NCBI GenBank assembly: GCA_026400815.1
Contig: JAPLOI010000076.1
Location: 125,237-187,566, forward strand
DNA length: 62,330 nucleotides
DNA from: Alphaproteobacteria bacterium
Lineage (GTDB): Bacteria; Pseudomonadota; Alphaproteobacteria; Acetobacterales; Acetobacteraceae
Direction of reading: 5' to 3'
Part shown: positions 1-9,267 of the stretch, one piece after another
Layout: every line of letters begins with the position of its first letter
How positions within the stretch are numbered: position 1 is the first letter of the stretch
The notes under the pieces: model-generated
Seen by the model: only the letters and a program-made list of their open reading frames with translations
Told to the model about the DNA's origin: nothing
Database searches by the model: none
Program-made: the position numbers and the translations under genes

Positions 1-1
1 C

Positions 2-508
2 CTCTGGCGCATCGCGCGGGGCCAGGTGCGGATGCACGTGCTCGTCGCCAGGCTGGATCGCCTCGCCCTGCGCTGGCTCGAAGGCACCCTCCCCAAGCCC
101 CGCCGCAAGCCCCTCACCCCCCGCGCGCCCAAGCCGCGCCCCACGCCCGAGGCACAAACCACCCCCAAACCGCCCCGCGAGCGCGACCCCTCCGGCCAGG
201 CCTGGCTCGTCCGGGTCTGGCAACCCGCCGCCCAGGGCGGCGAAGCCCTCAACCACATCTTCGCCAACCGGCAGGACCTGCGCGACCTCGTCGCCGCCTC
301 CCCCCAGGCCGCCCGCCTGCTGCGCCCGCTCGCCCGCATGCTCGGCGCCACCCTCCCGGACTGGCTGCGCCTGCCCCCGCGCGCCCCGCGCAAGCCGCGC
401 CCCAGGAAACCGCGCCCCGAACGCCCCTGGAAACTCACCGATCCCAGGCTCAACCTCCCGCCCAACATCATCGCCGCCGCCCGCTACTTCCGCAAAAAAT
501 ACGGCTGA
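2..508 (+). CDS. Arg/Pro-rich hypothetical protein, 5' end outside window
   Basis: I do not recognise the function. The frame is open to the left edge and the residues before the first possible start (GTG at 26, ATG at 32) look like the rest of the protein, so the gene probably begins upstream. What is visible is a basic helical stretch, a low-complexity Lys/Arg/Pro linker (about residues 23-53 from the GTG), a short ordered middle containing ASPQAARLLRPLARMLG, a second Arg/Pro linker, and a conserved-looking C-terminus ending AARYFRKKYG. There is no signal peptide or membrane segment. Third positions are strongly C-rich, like recO and parC downstream. The charge suggests nucleic-acid or surface binding, but that is only a guess. 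Confidence 0.6.
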   Translation, partial: LWRIARGQVRMHVLVARLDRLALRWLEGTLPKPRRKPLTPRAPKPRPTPEAQTTPKPPRERDPSGQAWLVRVWQPAAQGGEALNHIFANRQDLRDLVAASPQAARLLRPLARMLGATLPDWLRLPPRAPRKPRPRKPRPERPWKLTDPRLNLPPNIIAAARYFRKKYG

Positions 509-606
509 CCCCACCCACCCCAACGCACGCCCATTTCATTACGATATCACTCCATTCTACTAAAACCACCCTTGCGAACCCCGCCCCCACCCCCCACAAC
601 ACCGCC

Positions 607-1365
607 ATGGAATGGGAAGCCCCCGCGATCATCCTCGATGCCCGCCCCTACGGGGAGGCAGACGCCCTCGCCACGGTCATGACCGAAATCCACGGCGCCC
701 ATCGCGGCCTCGCCCGCGGCGCCCAGTCCCGCACCCGCGCCGCCCTCTGGCAGCCCGGCAACCTCATCCAGGTCCGCTGGATCGGCCGCCTGTCCGATCA
801 GCTCGGCTCCTTCTCCGCCGAACTCATCCACCCCGCCGCCGCCCTGGTGCTGGATGATGCCCTCGCCCTCACCATGCTCACCGCCAGCTGCGCGGTGGCC
901 GAAGGCGGCCTGCCGGAACGCCACCCCTACCCCGCCGCCTTCGATGGCCTGCTCCACCTCCTCGCCCGCCTCCCCCAGCCCGAACGCCAGATGGCCGAAC
1001 TCATCCGCTGGGAACTCGCCCTCCTGCGCGACCTCGGCTACGGCCTCGATCTCACCACCTGCGCCATCTCCGGCGAATCCGGGCTGGGTAATTCAGGAAA
1101 ATTGGCCTACGTATCCCCCCGCACCGGCCGCGCCGTCAGCGAGGAAGCGGCAGGCACCTGGAAGGACCGTCTCCTCCCCCTCCCCCCCTTCCTCATCGAA
1201 GGCGGCGAGGGATCGCCCCCCGAATGGGCGGATGGCCTCCGCCTCACCGCCCACTTCCTCGCCCGCGACGTGTTCGGCCTGCAACACAAGCCATTGCCCC
1301 AAGCCCGAATCGCCCTGTACGACCGCGTCACCGCCCTGAAGGACCAATCCCCCGATGCCCGATGA
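607..1365 (+). CDS. recO: DNA repair protein RecO
   Basis: RecO works with RecF and RecR to load RecA onto SSB-coated gapped DNA. The 252-residue product has the family's usual length. Its N-terminus ([19 protein letters not shown]) is the typical start of the OB-fold domain, including the motif for resuming or switching DNA partners. A helical C-terminal domain follows, with the [16 protein letters not shown] segment common to proteobacterial RecO at about residues 133-150. The ATG at 607 starts the OB fold cleanly, although no strong Shine-Dalgarno site precedes it. The 3' end overlaps parC by 11 bases, so the two are probably cotranscribed and translationally coupled. Confidence 0.93.
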   Translation: MEWEAPAIILDARPYGEADALATVMTEIHGAHRGLARGAQSRTRAALWQPGNLIQVRWIGRLSDQLGSFSAELIHPAAALVLDDALALTMLTASCAVAEGGLPERHPYPAAFDGLLHLLARLPQPERQMAELIRWELALLRDLGYGLDLTTCAISGESGLGNSGKLAYVSPRTGRAVSEEAAGTWKDRLLPLPPFLIEGGEGSPPEWADGLRLTAHFLARDVFGLQHKPLPQARIALYDRVTALKDQSPDAR

Positions 1366-3574
1366 CCTGATCGGCAACGTGCAAGACACCAAGCTGCGCG
1401 AGGCGCTCTCCCAGCGCTACCTCGCCTATGCCATGTCCACCATCACCAGCCGCTCGCTGCCGGACCTGCGCGACGGCCTCAAGCCCGTGCACCGCCGCCT
1501 CGTCTACGCCATGCACCAGCTTCGGCTCGATCCCACCGCCGGCTTCAAGAAATGCGCCCGCATCGTCGGCGACGTCATGGGCAAGTACCACCCCCACGGC
1601 GACGCCTCGATCTATGATGCCATGGTCCGCCTCGCCCAGGATTTCGCCGCCCGCTTCCCCCTGGTCGAAGGCCAAGGGAACTTCGGCAATATCGACGGCG
1701 ATAACCCCGCGGCGATGCGCTACACCGAAGCCCGCCTCACCGAAGTCGCCAAGGCCCTCCTGGCCGGCATCGATGAGGACGCGGTCGATTTCCGGCCGAC
1801 CTACGACGGCGAGGAAGCCGAGCCGGTCGTCCTGCCCGGCAGCTTCCCCAACCTGCTCGCCAACGGGGCCGCCGGCATCGCCGTCGGCATGGCCACCTCC
1901 ATCCCGCCCCACAATGCCGGCGAGGTCTGTGCCGCCGCCATCCACCTCATCCGCCACCCCGATGCCACCACGGCAGACCTGCTGGCCTTCATGCCCGGCC
2001 CCGATTTCCCCACCGGCGGCCTGCTGGTGGAAGAACCCGCCAGCATGCTCCAGGCCTACGAAACCGGCCGCGGCGGCTTCCGCCTGCGTGCGAAGTGGGA
2101 GGTGGAAAAGGGCCGCATGGGCACCTGGTCCATCGTCATCACCGAGATCCCCTACCAGGTCCAGAAATCCCGCCTCATCGAGCAGATCGCCCAGCTCATG
2201 GAGGAAAAGAAACTCCCCCTCCTCGGCGACGTCCGCGATGAATCCACCGAACTCGTCCGCCTGGTGCTGGAACCCAAGGCCCGCGGCGTGGAGCCGGAAG
2301 CCCTCATGGCCACCATGTTCCGCGCCACCGCGCTGGAATCCCGCTTCCCGCTCAACATGAACGTGCTCACCGCCGAACGCACCCCCCAGGTCCTCGGCCT
2401 CAAGCCCCTGCTCTCCCAGTGGCTCGCCCACCGCCAGGAAGTCCTGGTCCGCCGCAGCAACCACCGCCTCGCCGCCATCCAGCGTCGCCTCGAAATCCTC
2501 GAAGGCTTCCTCGCCGTCTACCTCAACCTCGATGAGGTCATCCGCATCATCCGCACGGAGGACGAACCCAAAACCGTCCTCATCCGCACCTTCTCGCTGA
2601 CCGATACCCAGGCCGAAGCCATCCTCAACATGCGCCTGCGCAGCCTGCGCCGCCTGGAGGAGATGGAGATCCGCAAGGAACACAAGAACCTCACCAAGGA
2701 GCTGAAGGAGGTGCAAACCCTCCTCGGCAGCGAAGCGAAGCGCTGGGACCGCATCGTGGGCGAGCTGGAAACCATCAAGGGCAAGTTCGGCGAAGGCCCC
2801 CTCGGCAACCGCCGCACCGAACTCGCCGGCCCCCAGAAGGAAATCATCGTCGACCCCGACGCCTACATGGAACGCGAGCCGATCACGGTCATCCTGTCCG
2901 ACAAGGGCTGGGTCCGCGCCGTGAAGGGGTCGGTCGCCAACCCCGACGACCTGAAGTTCAAGGAAGGCGACCGCCTCAAGCTGATCGTCCCCTGCGAGAC
3001 CACCGATCGCCTCTGCCTCTTCGCCACCAACGGCCGCGCCTACACGCTCAAGGCCGGCGACCTCCCCCGCGGGCGCGGCGACGGCCAGCCGATCCGCCTC
3101 GTGGTCGACCTCACCAACGAGGACGACGTCACCGCCCTGTTCATCTGGCGCGATGGCATCAAGCACCTCGTCGCCTCCGATACCGGCCGCGGCTTCGTGG
3201 TGAAGGCGGAAGACCTGCTGGCGGAAAAGCGCACCGGCAAGCAGGTGCTCAACCTCAAGCCCGGCGAGGAAGCCGCCCTCATCGCCCCGGTGAATGGCGA
3301 CCACGTCGCCATCATCGGCAGCAACCGCAAGCTGCTGGTTTTCCCGCTGGAACAGGTGCCGGAGCTGGCCCGCGGCGGCGGCGTGATGCTGCAGAAATAC
3401 AAGGACGCGACCCTGGCCGACCTCAAGACCTTCGCCATGGCCGACGGCCTCACCTGGCGCCTGGGCGACAAGACCCGCACCGAGGAAAAACTGACCGACT
3501 GGCTCGGCGAACGCGGCCAGGTTGGCCGCCTGCCGCCGAACGGCTTCCCCAAATCCGGCAGGTTCAGCGGCTGA
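1355..3574 (+). CDS. parC: DNA topoisomerase IV subunit A
   Basis: ParC is the DNA-cleaving subunit of topoisomerase IV, which decatenates daughter chromosomes with ParE. The catalytic Tyr is at about residue 123 in the AMRYTEARL context. The [11 protein letters not shown] and [15 protein letters not shown] segments are the breakage-reunion domain hallmarks. A coiled-coil tower follows, then a short beta-pinwheel C-terminal domain. At 739 residues, and without a GyrA-box, it is ParC and not GyrA. parE is not in the window. The start codon lies inside recO. The last 11 bases overlap the 3' end of the convergent histidine kinase gene, so the two messages are antisense there. Confidence 0.96.
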   Translation: MPDDLIGNVQDTKLREALSQRYLAYAMSTITSRSLPDLRDGLKPVHRRLVYAMHQLRLDPTAGFKKCARIVGDVMGKYHPHGDASIYDAMVRLAQDFAARFPLVEGQGNFGNIDGDNPAAMRYTEARLTEVAKALLAGIDEDAVDFRPTYDGEEAEPVVLPGSFPNLLANGAAGIAVGMATSIPPHNAGEVCAAAIHLIRHPDATTADLLAFMPGPDFPTGGLLVEEPASMLQAYETGRGGFRLRAKWEVEKGRMGTWSIVITEIPYQVQKSRLIEQIAQLMEEKKLPLLGDVRDESTELVRLVLEPKARGVEPEALMATMFRATALESRFPLNMNVLTAERTPQVLGLKPLLSQWLAHRQEVLVRRSNHRLAAIQRRLEILEGFLAVYLNLDEVIRIIRTEDEPKTVLIRTFSLTDTQAEAILNMRLRSLRRLEEMEIRKEHKNLTKELKEVQTLLGSEAKRWDRIVGELETIKGKFGEGPLGNRRTELAGPQKEIIVDPDAYMEREPITVILSDKGWVRAVKGSVANPDDLKFKEGDRLKLIVPCETTDRLCLFATNGRAYTLKAGDLPRGRGDGQPIRLVVDLTNEDDVTALFIWRDGIKHLVASDTGRGFVVKAEDLLAEKRTGKQVLNLKPGEEAALIAPVNGDHVAIIGSNRKLLVFPLEQVPELARGGGVMLQKYKDATLADLKTFAMADGLTWRLGDKTRTEEKLTDWLGERGQVGRLPPNGFPKSGRFSG

Positions 3575-5438
3575 ACAGAACCGGCTGATCCACTGGTCCA
3601 TCCACTGGCCGGCGCCCGGCCGCCTGCCGGGCCTGGCGCATGTGGGCCAGCAGCTCGGTGTGGGTGAACGGCTTGCGCAGCAGGTTCATCTCGGCCTCCT
3701 CCGCGCCCTGTGCCGCCAGCGTGGCGGTGGGGTAGCCGGAGATCAGCAGCACCGGCAGCTCCGGCCGCAGCCGGGCTGCCGACCGCACCAACGCCACCCC
3801 GCTCACCGCGCCGGGCATCACCACGTCGGTCACCAGGATATCCAGCGGCACATCGCCTTCCAGAACCGCGCTCGCCGCCGCCCCATCGGCGGCCTCGGTC
3901 ACCTCCCAGCCGCTGGCGGCCAGGCTCTCCTTCAGCACCTCGCGCACATCGGCATCGTCCTCCGCCAGCAGCACCCGCCCGGCGAAGGCCGGCGCCTCAT
4001 CCATCGCCGGGGCGGGCTCGGCCACCAGCAGCGCGGGCAGTAGCAGGCTCACCGCCACCCCGCCCTCCGGCGGTTGCTCGATCCGGGCGGTGCCGCCGGA
4101 CTGGTGGGCGAAGCCATGAACCTGCGACAGGCCCAGCCCGCTGCCCTGCCCCACCTCGCGCGTGGTGAAGAAAGGCTCGAAGGCACGGGCCGCCACCTCC
4201 GGCGCCATGTCGGGCCCGGTGTCGCTCACCCGCACGCAGGCGAAGGCGCCCGCCTCGTCCTGCGCCACCAGGCTGGTGGCGATGGTCAGCCGCCGCCCCG
4301 GCGGGCTGGCATCGCGCGCATTGATCACCAGGTGCAGCAACGCGGCCTGGAACTGCGCGGGGTCGGCCAGCACCAGCAACCGCACCGGCGCCAGTTCCAG
4401 CGCCAGTTCCATCCGCCCATGCAGCGTGCGGCGCAGCATCGGCGCGGCCTCCCGCAGCATCGCGTTGAGGTCCACCTCCTCCGGCCGCAGGCGCTGCTCG
4501 CGCGAGAAGGACAGCAGGCTGGCGGTCAGCCGGGCGCCCCGCTCGGTGGCGCGCTCGGCCGCGGCGACCAGGCGCTGGATATCCGCATTGCCCTCGCCGC
4601 GCTTGCCGATCAGTTGCAGGTTGCCGCCGATCACCGCCAGCACGTTGTTGAAGTCATGCGCGATGCCGCCGCTCAGCTGCCCGATCGCCTCCATGCGCTG
4701 TGCCTGGCGCAGCGTCGCGCCGGTGGCGCGATGGTCCTCGATCTCCGCCCGCAGCGCCGCATTGGCCGCGTCCAGCTCATGGGTGCGGCGTGCCAGCTCG
4801 ATCTGCAGGCGCAGGGTGTCGCCGAAATGCCGGGCCGAGCGGCGGGCCGCCCACGCCATGGTCGCGGCGAACAACAGCACCGCGGCGGCCATCAGCCAGT
4901 ACCGCGTGTCCCCCCGTGCGGCCAGGCCGACGGCCAGCGGCAGGCAGGCCGGCAGCACGAAGGCCAGGGCCACCGGCACATGCATGCCGTGCACCGTGGC
5001 CGCCCCGGCGCACATCGCGGCAAGCAGCAGCAGCATCACCAACGGGCCGGTGGAGCCGATCGCGCCGGCCTCCGTGCCTGGCAGCAGCACCGCACCCAGC
5101 CCCCAGACCAGCCCGGAGGCAAAGGCACCGCCCAATGCCAGCCCCAGCCACACCCCGGCATGGCCGATCCCGGCATGGCGGAAGCGCAGCCACAGCGCGG
5201 CCCGCAGCACAGTCAGCCCGGCCAGCAGCGCAAGCCAGGCCCAGGCCATGCGGCCCGTGCCACTTGCGGCGAGCACGAAGGCGGCCGCGGCGGAATTGAC
5301 CGTCGTGATGGCCAGCGTCACCGGAAGCCGCTCGAACACCGCCCTCAGCCGCGCCGCCCGGATCTGCACATCGATATCCACGGCGCTCCCCCCGGAGGTA
5401 TCGTCCTGGGATACGGCCCCGGCCGCGGCCAGGGTCAC
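3564..5438 (-). CDS. Membrane-bound hybrid histidine kinase with C-terminal receiver
   Basis: The 624-residue protein has about six hydrophobic segments in residues 40-200, a short coiled coil (205-245), a HisKA dimerisation domain with phospho-acceptor His261 in [14 protein letters not shown], an ATPase domain (N box NARDAS near 373), and a receiver domain with phospho-acceptor Asp538. The order is that of cytoplasm-facing hybrid kinases that pass phosphate to a separate partner. No response regulator is adjacent, so it is an orphan. One oddity is that the G1 box reads DTGPD (406-410) where the family has D-x-G-x-G; the G2 region [11 protein letters not shown] is intact. A GTG start is used. 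The input signal cannot be read from the sequence. Confidence 0.88.
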   Translation of the reverse strand: MTLAAAGAVSQDDTSGGSAVDIDVQIRAARLRAVFERLPVTLAITTVNSAAAAFVLAASGTGRMAWAWLALLAGLTVLRAALWLRFRHAGIGHAGVWLGLALGGAFASGLVWGLGAVLLPGTEAGAIGSTGPLVMLLLLAAMCAGAATVHGMHVPVALAFVLPACLPLAVGLAARGDTRYWLMAAAVLLFAATMAWAARRSARHFGDTLRLQIELARRTHELDAANAALRAEIEDHRATGATLRQAQRMEAIGQLSGGIAHDFNNVLAVIGGNLQLIGKRGEGNADIQRLVAAAERATERGARLTASLLSFSREQRLRPEEVDLNAMLREAAPMLRRTLHGRMELALELAPVRLLVLADPAQFQAALLHLVINARDASPPGRRLTIATSLVAQDEAGAFACVRVSDTGPDMAPEVAARAFEPFFTTREVGQGSGLGLSQVHGFAHQSGGTARIEQPPEGGVAVSLLLPALLVAEPAPAMDEAPAFAGRVLLAEDDADVREVLKESLAASGWEVTEAADGAAASAVLEGDVPLDILVTDVVMPGAVSGVALVRSAARLRPELPVLLISGYPTATLAAQGAEEAEMNLLRKPFTHTELLAHMRQARQAAGRRPVDGPVDQPVLFSR

Positions 5439-5485
5439 CTCACGAAAGAGCTAGCACGGCGCTGCAGGGTCCGGCAGCCATCATC

Positions 5486-5508
5486 CGTATCGGAGACGAT
5501 TGGATACG
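5486..5508. promoter_or_regulatory. Inverted repeat upstream of the hybrid kinase gene
   Basis: The arms CGTATC and GATACG are separated by 11 bases, about 48-70 bases upstream of the kinase start and in a locally AT-richer stretch. It could be an operator or part of the promoter. It also lies just beyond the glutathione peroxidase stop codon. No partner protein can be named. Confidence 0.25.
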
Positions 5509-5527
5509 AATGTAGGCTGGGGCCGGA

Positions 5528-6097
5528 TCAGCCCTGGCTGGTGCCCGGGGTGGCAATGGCGGTGGCGATAGCGGACGAGAGGCGGCTGCCGGCGGGTTCG
5601 TCCGAGGCGCCGAACACCCCAGCCACGCGGCCATCGCGGCCCACCAGTACCTTGTTGAAGTTCCAGCCCGGCTCCCAGCCGCGCACGCCTTTCACCCAGC
5701 GATAGAAGGGATGGGCCTGCGGGCCGCGCACCTTCAGGATCGCCGTCATCGGGAAGTCGATGCCGAAATTCGCCTCACAGAAGCGCTTCACCTCAGCCTC
5801 GGTGCCAGCTTCCTGGTTGAAGTCCTGGGAGGGGATGCCAACCACCACCAGCCCTTCCTTCGCGCGGTCGGTGTGCAGCTTCTGCAGGGCGTCGTACTGG
5901 CGGGTGTAGCCGCAGAAGCTGGCGGTGTTGACCACCAGCAGCACGCGCCCCTTGTGGGCGGCAAAATCGAGCGTGCCGCCCTCGATATCCGGGAAGGTGA
6001 AGTCCCAGGCCAGCTGTTCCATCGTCCGTGCCTCCGTGCGTGACGCGGCCGACGCCAGGATGGCGGCCAGCAGCAGGCGCCGCGTTGCCTCAGCCAT
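5528..6097 (-). CDS. Glutathione peroxidase-family protein, exported
   Basis: This thiol peroxidase probably reduces hydroperoxides in the periplasm. From the ATG at 6097 it has 189 residues: a signal-like N-terminus of about 24 residues (hydrophobic AAILASAA), then the thioredoxin-fold peroxidase. The peroxidatic residue is Cys62 (not selenocysteine) in VNTASFCGYT. The second motif is GIPSQDFNQE, where classical enzymes have GFPCNQF. The WNFNKVLVGRDG motif supplies the conserved Trp and Asn. The frame stays open further upstream, but this start gives a signal peptide and overlaps the stop of the molybdenum oxidoreductase gene by 8 bases, suggesting translational coupling. A shared role in envelope redox repair is inferred. 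Confidence 0.88.
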   Translation of the reverse strand: MAEATRRLLLAAILASAASRTEARTMEQLAWDFTFPDIEGGTLDFAAHKGRVLLVVNTASFCGYTRQYDALQKLHTDRAKEGLVVVGIPSQDFNQEAGTEAEVKRFCEANFGIDFPMTAILKVRGPQAHPFYRWVKGVRGWEPGWNFNKVLVGRDGRVAGVFGASDEPAGSRLSSAIATAIATPGTSQG

Positions 6098-6752
6098 AGC
6101 GTTCCTCCTGCCAGGGATCGGCGTTGTTATGGTAGCCGTTGCGCTCCCAGAAGCCGGGCTTGTCGCGCTCCGTGATCTCGATACGGCGGATCCACTTGGT
6201 GGATTTCCACAGGTACAACCGCGGAATGAGGGCGCGCACCGGGCCGCCATGCTCGCGGGTGATCGGGGCGCCTTCCCAGCTGTGCACCAGGAACACGTCC
6301 GGCTGGTCGAACTGGTCAAGCCGCAGGTTGGTTGCGTAGCCATCGTACGCATGCAGCACGACATGGGCCGCACTCTCGCGCGGCTGCACCATCTCCAGCA
6401 GCGTGCGGGCGGCCACGCCGCGCCAGCTATTGTCGTAGCGCGACCATTGCGTGACGCAGTGCATGTCAGACACGCTGTCCTGCTGCGGCAGGGCCATGAA
6501 TTCGGCCAGCGTGAGGCTCAGCGGGTGGCGCACGGCGCCATCGACATCCAGGCGGAAGCGCGCCTCGGTCACGTCCGGCTGGGCGCCGAGATCGAGCACC
6601 GGCCAATCCTGCGTCAGGCGCTGGCCCGGCGGCAGGCGATCCGCCTCCGGATCGGCCGTGGTGCCGGTGAGCAATCGTCCATCGCGGGCCCAGCCGCGCT
6701 TGGCGGCGAGCAGCTTCTCGCCTTTCGGCCCGAATTCCGGATCATCCGTCAT
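6090..6752 (-). CDS. Sulfite oxidase-like molybdopterin oxidoreductase (YuiH type)
   Basis: The 220-residue protein is a single oxidoreductase-molybdopterin domain of the sulfite-oxidase fold. The molybdenum-ligating Cys is residue 99 in SDMHCVTQWSRYDN, and the HSWEGAPITREHGGPVRALIP block is the cofactor-binding loop typical of the family. No Tat or Sec signal is seen, so unlike MsrP it is predicted cytosolic. An ATG at 6773 is also in frame, but GGAGG sits five bases before the ATG at 6752, so I prefer the shorter form. Substrate and electron partner are unknown. Its stop overlaps the glutathione peroxidase start. Confidence 0.87.
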   Translation of the reverse strand: MTDDPEFGPKGEKLLAAKRGWARDGRLLTGTTADPEADRLPPGQRLTQDWPVLDLGAQPDVTEARFRLDVDGAVRHPLSLTLAEFMALPQQDSVSDMHCVTQWSRYDNSWRGVAARTLLEMVQPRESAAHVVLHAYDGYATNLRLDQFDQPDVFLVHSWEGAPITREHGGPVRALIPRLYLWKSTKWIRRIEITERDKPGFWERNGYHNNADPWQEERYG

Positions 6753-6784
6753 GGCACCCTCCGGCGCCAGCATATGGGCACCGG

Positions 6785-7714
6785 CTAGGGCCGCGCCAGG
6801 GCGGAGGCGGCGGCGGCGCGTGGCTTCAGGCCCAGGAAGCGCTCCATCAACGGCCCCCAGATCGCCGAGCCGCCACGGCCGGTGAACAGGATGTGCCCAT
6901 CGCGCCCCCAGGCCGGCAGGGCTGCCAACTCCGCACGGCCGCCGGCGGCGGTGAAGGCGCGGTGCATGGCGGCGGCGAGGTCGGGGGCGAAATAGCTGTC
7001 ATTGGCGGTATAGACCCACAGCATCGGCGCCTTGGCGGTGGCGCCAAAGCGGGCCATGGCGGCCTCCAGCGCCTGCGGCTGGCAGACGGCGCCCGGCACG
7101 CGGTTGAGGTGGCCGCCATCGCCGCCGGCCATGCTGGCCAGGGCCGCGATGCGCCGGTCGTTCAGGCTGGCCAGCGCCACGGTGCCGAGCCCGCCGGCGG
7201 ACTGGCCGACCACCACCACCTTGTCTGGCAGGATGCCCGGCAGGGCGGTGGCGTAGTCGATCGCCGCCCGAATATCGCGCGCCGATTCCGTGGCGCTGGG
7301 CACGTAGTCGCGCGAGGCGGCGCAGGTGGGGTTGCGTTCGGCCACCGTGCCGCCGCTGGCGCCGTAGCCGCGGCGCAGCGGCAGGATCACGGCGAAGCCG
7401 CGCTCCAGGAACCAGCGCACCTGCTCCGCCTCGCAGGATGGCAGGGTGAAGGCCTCGATCTCCGCGGTGCTGACCGGCTTGCCGTGGTTGAGCACGGCCA
7501 GGCGGCGGGGCGCATCGCCGGGCGGGCGGCACAGGCGGGCCAGGATCAGGCGGGGGCCGCCGGGCCCGGCCACCGGCACGGCGTGGAATTGCTGGGCCCA
7601 GGGTCCTTCCGGCCGACCGAGCGGACCGGGCTCGCGCAGGGCCGGTGCTTCCGCGGCGCAGCCGGCCATGACCAGGAGCAGCAGCCCAAGCAGGCGCTGG
7701 CCGGCACGGCGCAT
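6785..7714 (-). CDS. Alpha/beta-hydrolase lipoprotein
   Basis: This is a 309-residue serine hydrolase predicted to be a lipoprotein. The N-terminus has a basic region, a Leu-rich core and a lipobox-like LVMAGC with Cys19. The catalytic fold is shown by the nucleophile elbow VVVGQSAGG (Ser172), a candidate Asp239 in YTANDSYF and His274 in GRDGHILF. The domain resembles dienelactone-hydrolase or prolyl-oligopeptidase-like esterases. The substrate is not evident. It lies 32 bases upstream of the molybdenum oxidoreductase on the same strand and only 4 bases after the smpB stop codon, so it may be cotranscribed with both. Confidence 0.8.
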   Translation of the reverse strand: MRRAGQRLLGLLLLVMAGCAAEAPALREPGPLGRPEGPWAQQFHAVPVAGPGGPRLILARLCRPPGDAPRRLAVLNHGKPVSTAEIEAFTLPSCEAEQVRWFLERGFAVILPLRRGYGASGGTVAERNPTCAASRDYVPSATESARDIRAAIDYATALPGILPDKVVVVGQSAGGLGTVALASLNDRRIAALASMAGGDGGHLNRVPGAVCQPQALEAAMARFGATAKAPMLWVYTANDSYFAPDLAAAMHRAFTAAGGRAELAALPAWGRDGHILFTGRGGSAIWGPLMERFLGLKPRAAAASALARP

Positions 7715-7718
7715 GGGG

Positions 7719-8207
7719 TCAGCCGCGGTCGCGCATCAGGCGGGCCTTGTCGCGCTGCCAATCGCGGGCGGCGACGGTGGCGCGCTTGTCGGCCTTGTTC
7801 TTGCCGGCGCCGAGGCCAAGCTGCACCTTGGCCATGCCGCGCTCGTTGAAATGGATATCCAGCGGCACCAGCGTCATCCCGTCGCGGCCGATGGCGCCCA
7901 GCAGCTGGTCGCGCTGCTTGGCCTTCACCAGCAGCTTGCGGGGCGCGCGTGGCTCGAACCGGCTGAGCACGCCGCCCTGGTATTCCGGGATGTAGCAGTT
8001 GAACAGGAACAGCTCGCCTTCCCGCTCCCCGGCCCAGGCCTCCGTAAGGGTGGCGCGACCGTGGCGGAGGGATTTCACCTCGGGCCCCTTCAGGACCACG
8101 CCGGCCTCGATGGTTTCCTTGATGGCGTAGTTGAAGCGGGCACGGCGGTTCTGGGCGGCAATGCCGTGGCTGATGAGGCCCGATTTCTTTTTGGTGGGCG
8201 GGGCCAT
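7719..8207 (-). CDS. smpB: SsrA-binding protein SmpB
   Basis: SmpB binds tmRNA and delivers it to stalled ribosomes for trans-translation. The 162-residue protein has the family length. Its N-terminus contains GLISHGIAAQNRRARFNYAI, the typical opening of the OB barrel, followed by GPEVKSLRHGRATL. It ends in the basic KRATVAARDWQRDKARL tail that enters the decoding centre. It is the second gene after dapA, with a hairpin between the two. ssrA is not in the window. The neighbour dapA is a common partner of smpB in this class. Confidence 0.96.
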   Translation of the reverse strand: MAPPTKKKSGLISHGIAAQNRRARFNYAIKETIEAGVVLKGPEVKSLRHGRATLTEAWAGEREGELFLFNCYIPEYQGGVLSRFEPRAPRKLLVKAKQRDQLLGAIGRDGMTLVPLDIHFNERGMAKVQLGLGAGKNKADKRATVAARDWQRDKARLMRDRG

Positions 8208-8227
8208 GGGAAACTCCAGCGAGGAAA

Positions 8228-8266
8228 GGGCCGGGGCGTGCCCGTCGTATCGGGAAGCCCCGGCCC
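8228..8266 (-). terminator. Hairpin between dapA and smpB
   Basis: The 10-bp arms GGGCCGGGGC and GCCCCGGCCC are perfect, separated by a 19-base loop that can itself pair. On the minus strand it follows the dapA stop directly and is trailed only by TTTCC. It is therefore a weak intrinsic terminator or attenuator and would let some transcription reach smpB. Confidence 0.5.
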
Positions 8267-8271
8267 TCCCT

Positions 8272-9150
8272 TTAGTTCAATAGACCCGCATTGGTCATCG
8301 CATCGCGCACGCGTGCCCGTGTGGCCTCGCCCGGAGGGGCGAGCGGCAGGCGCACCGTCTCGGCGGTGAGGCCGAGCAAGGAGGCGGCGAACTTGATCGG
8401 GCCCGGCGAGGTTTCGCTGAACAGCGCGTCGTGCAACGGCATCAGGCGGTCCTGGATGGCCAGCGCATCCTTGATGCGGCCTTCCTGCCACGCCGCGTGC
8501 ATGGTGCTGCACAGGCGGGGCGCGATGTTGCCGGTGACCGAGATGCAGCCATGGCCGCCGCCGGCGAGGAAGGCCAGGATGGTGGCATCCTCCCCGGACA
8601 TCTGGGCGAAATCCTCACCGCAGGTGGCGCGGGTATGGATCGGCCGGGCGAGGTCGTTGGTGGCATCCTTCACGCCGACGATGTTCCGGATCTTGGCGAT
8701 GCGGGCCATCGTCTCGACGGAGATGTTCACCACCGAGCGGCCGGGGATGTTGTAGACCACGATGGGAATGTCCACCGCATCGGCCACCGCCTTGAAGTGA
8801 AGGTACAGGCCTTCCTGGGTGGGCTTGTTGTAGTACGGCGTCACCAGCATCGCGGCATCGGCACCCGCCTTCTTGGCGTGCTTGGTGAGATCGATCGCCT
8901 CGGCGGTGCTGTTGGAGCCGGTGCCGGCGATCACGGGCACGCGGCCCTTGGCGACCGAGAGCACGACCTCGACGACGCGCTTGTGCTCATCATGCGTCAG
9001 CGTGGGCGATTCGCCGGTCGTGCCGGTGGGGACCAGGCCGTTGGTGCCCTCCTGGATCTGCCATTCCACCAGGGCCTCAAGCTTTTTCTCGTCCACAGAG
9101 CCATCCGTGCGCATGGGCGTGATCAGGGCGACGTATGACCCTTTGAACAT
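8272..9150 (-). CDS. dapA: 4-hydroxy-tetrahydrodipicolinate synthase
   Basis: DapA condenses pyruvate with aspartate semialdehyde, the first committed step to meso-diaminopimelate and lysine. The 292-residue length is that of the E. coli enzyme. The Schiff-base Lys161 is in GVKDAT, Tyr133 is in YNIPGR, and the Thr44/Thr45 pair is in PTGTTGES. The ATG at 9150 is preceded by GGAGG at six bases. The frame stays open far upstream, but that part is antisense to the lytic transglycosylase gene and is not coding. The gene is divergent from the transglycosylase, with a 117-base promoter region between them. Confidence 0.97.
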   Translation of the reverse strand: MFKGSYVALITPMRTDGSVDEKKLEALVEWQIQEGTNGLVPTGTTGESPTLTHDEHKRVVEVVLSVAKGRVPVIAGTGSNSTAEAIDLTKHAKKAGADAAMLVTPYYNKPTQEGLYLHFKAVADAVDIPIVVYNIPGRSVVNISVETMARIAKIRNIVGVKDATNDLARPIHTRATCGEDFAQMSGEDATILAFLAGGGHGCISVTGNIAPRLCSTMHAAWQEGRIKDALAIQDRLMPLHDALFSETSPGPIKFAASLLGLTAETVRLPLAPPGEATRARVRDAMTNAGLLN

Positions 9151-9267
9151 CTGCGTCCTCCGGTGGGTGTGTTGCAGCCGGATTTTCATCGTTTGCCGGC
9201 CGTTGGAAGGCCGTGACCCTAGTGCCGTGGGGGATGCAGGGCAAGGGCGGGCGCGGTAGGATGGCGC

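Noticed and set aside
1328-3601. A 757-codon open frame on the minus strand opposite parC
   Set aside because: It is antisense to a clear ParC, has low-complexity Gly/Ala/Val/Glu composition and no family motif. Long open antisense frames are expected at about 70% GC.
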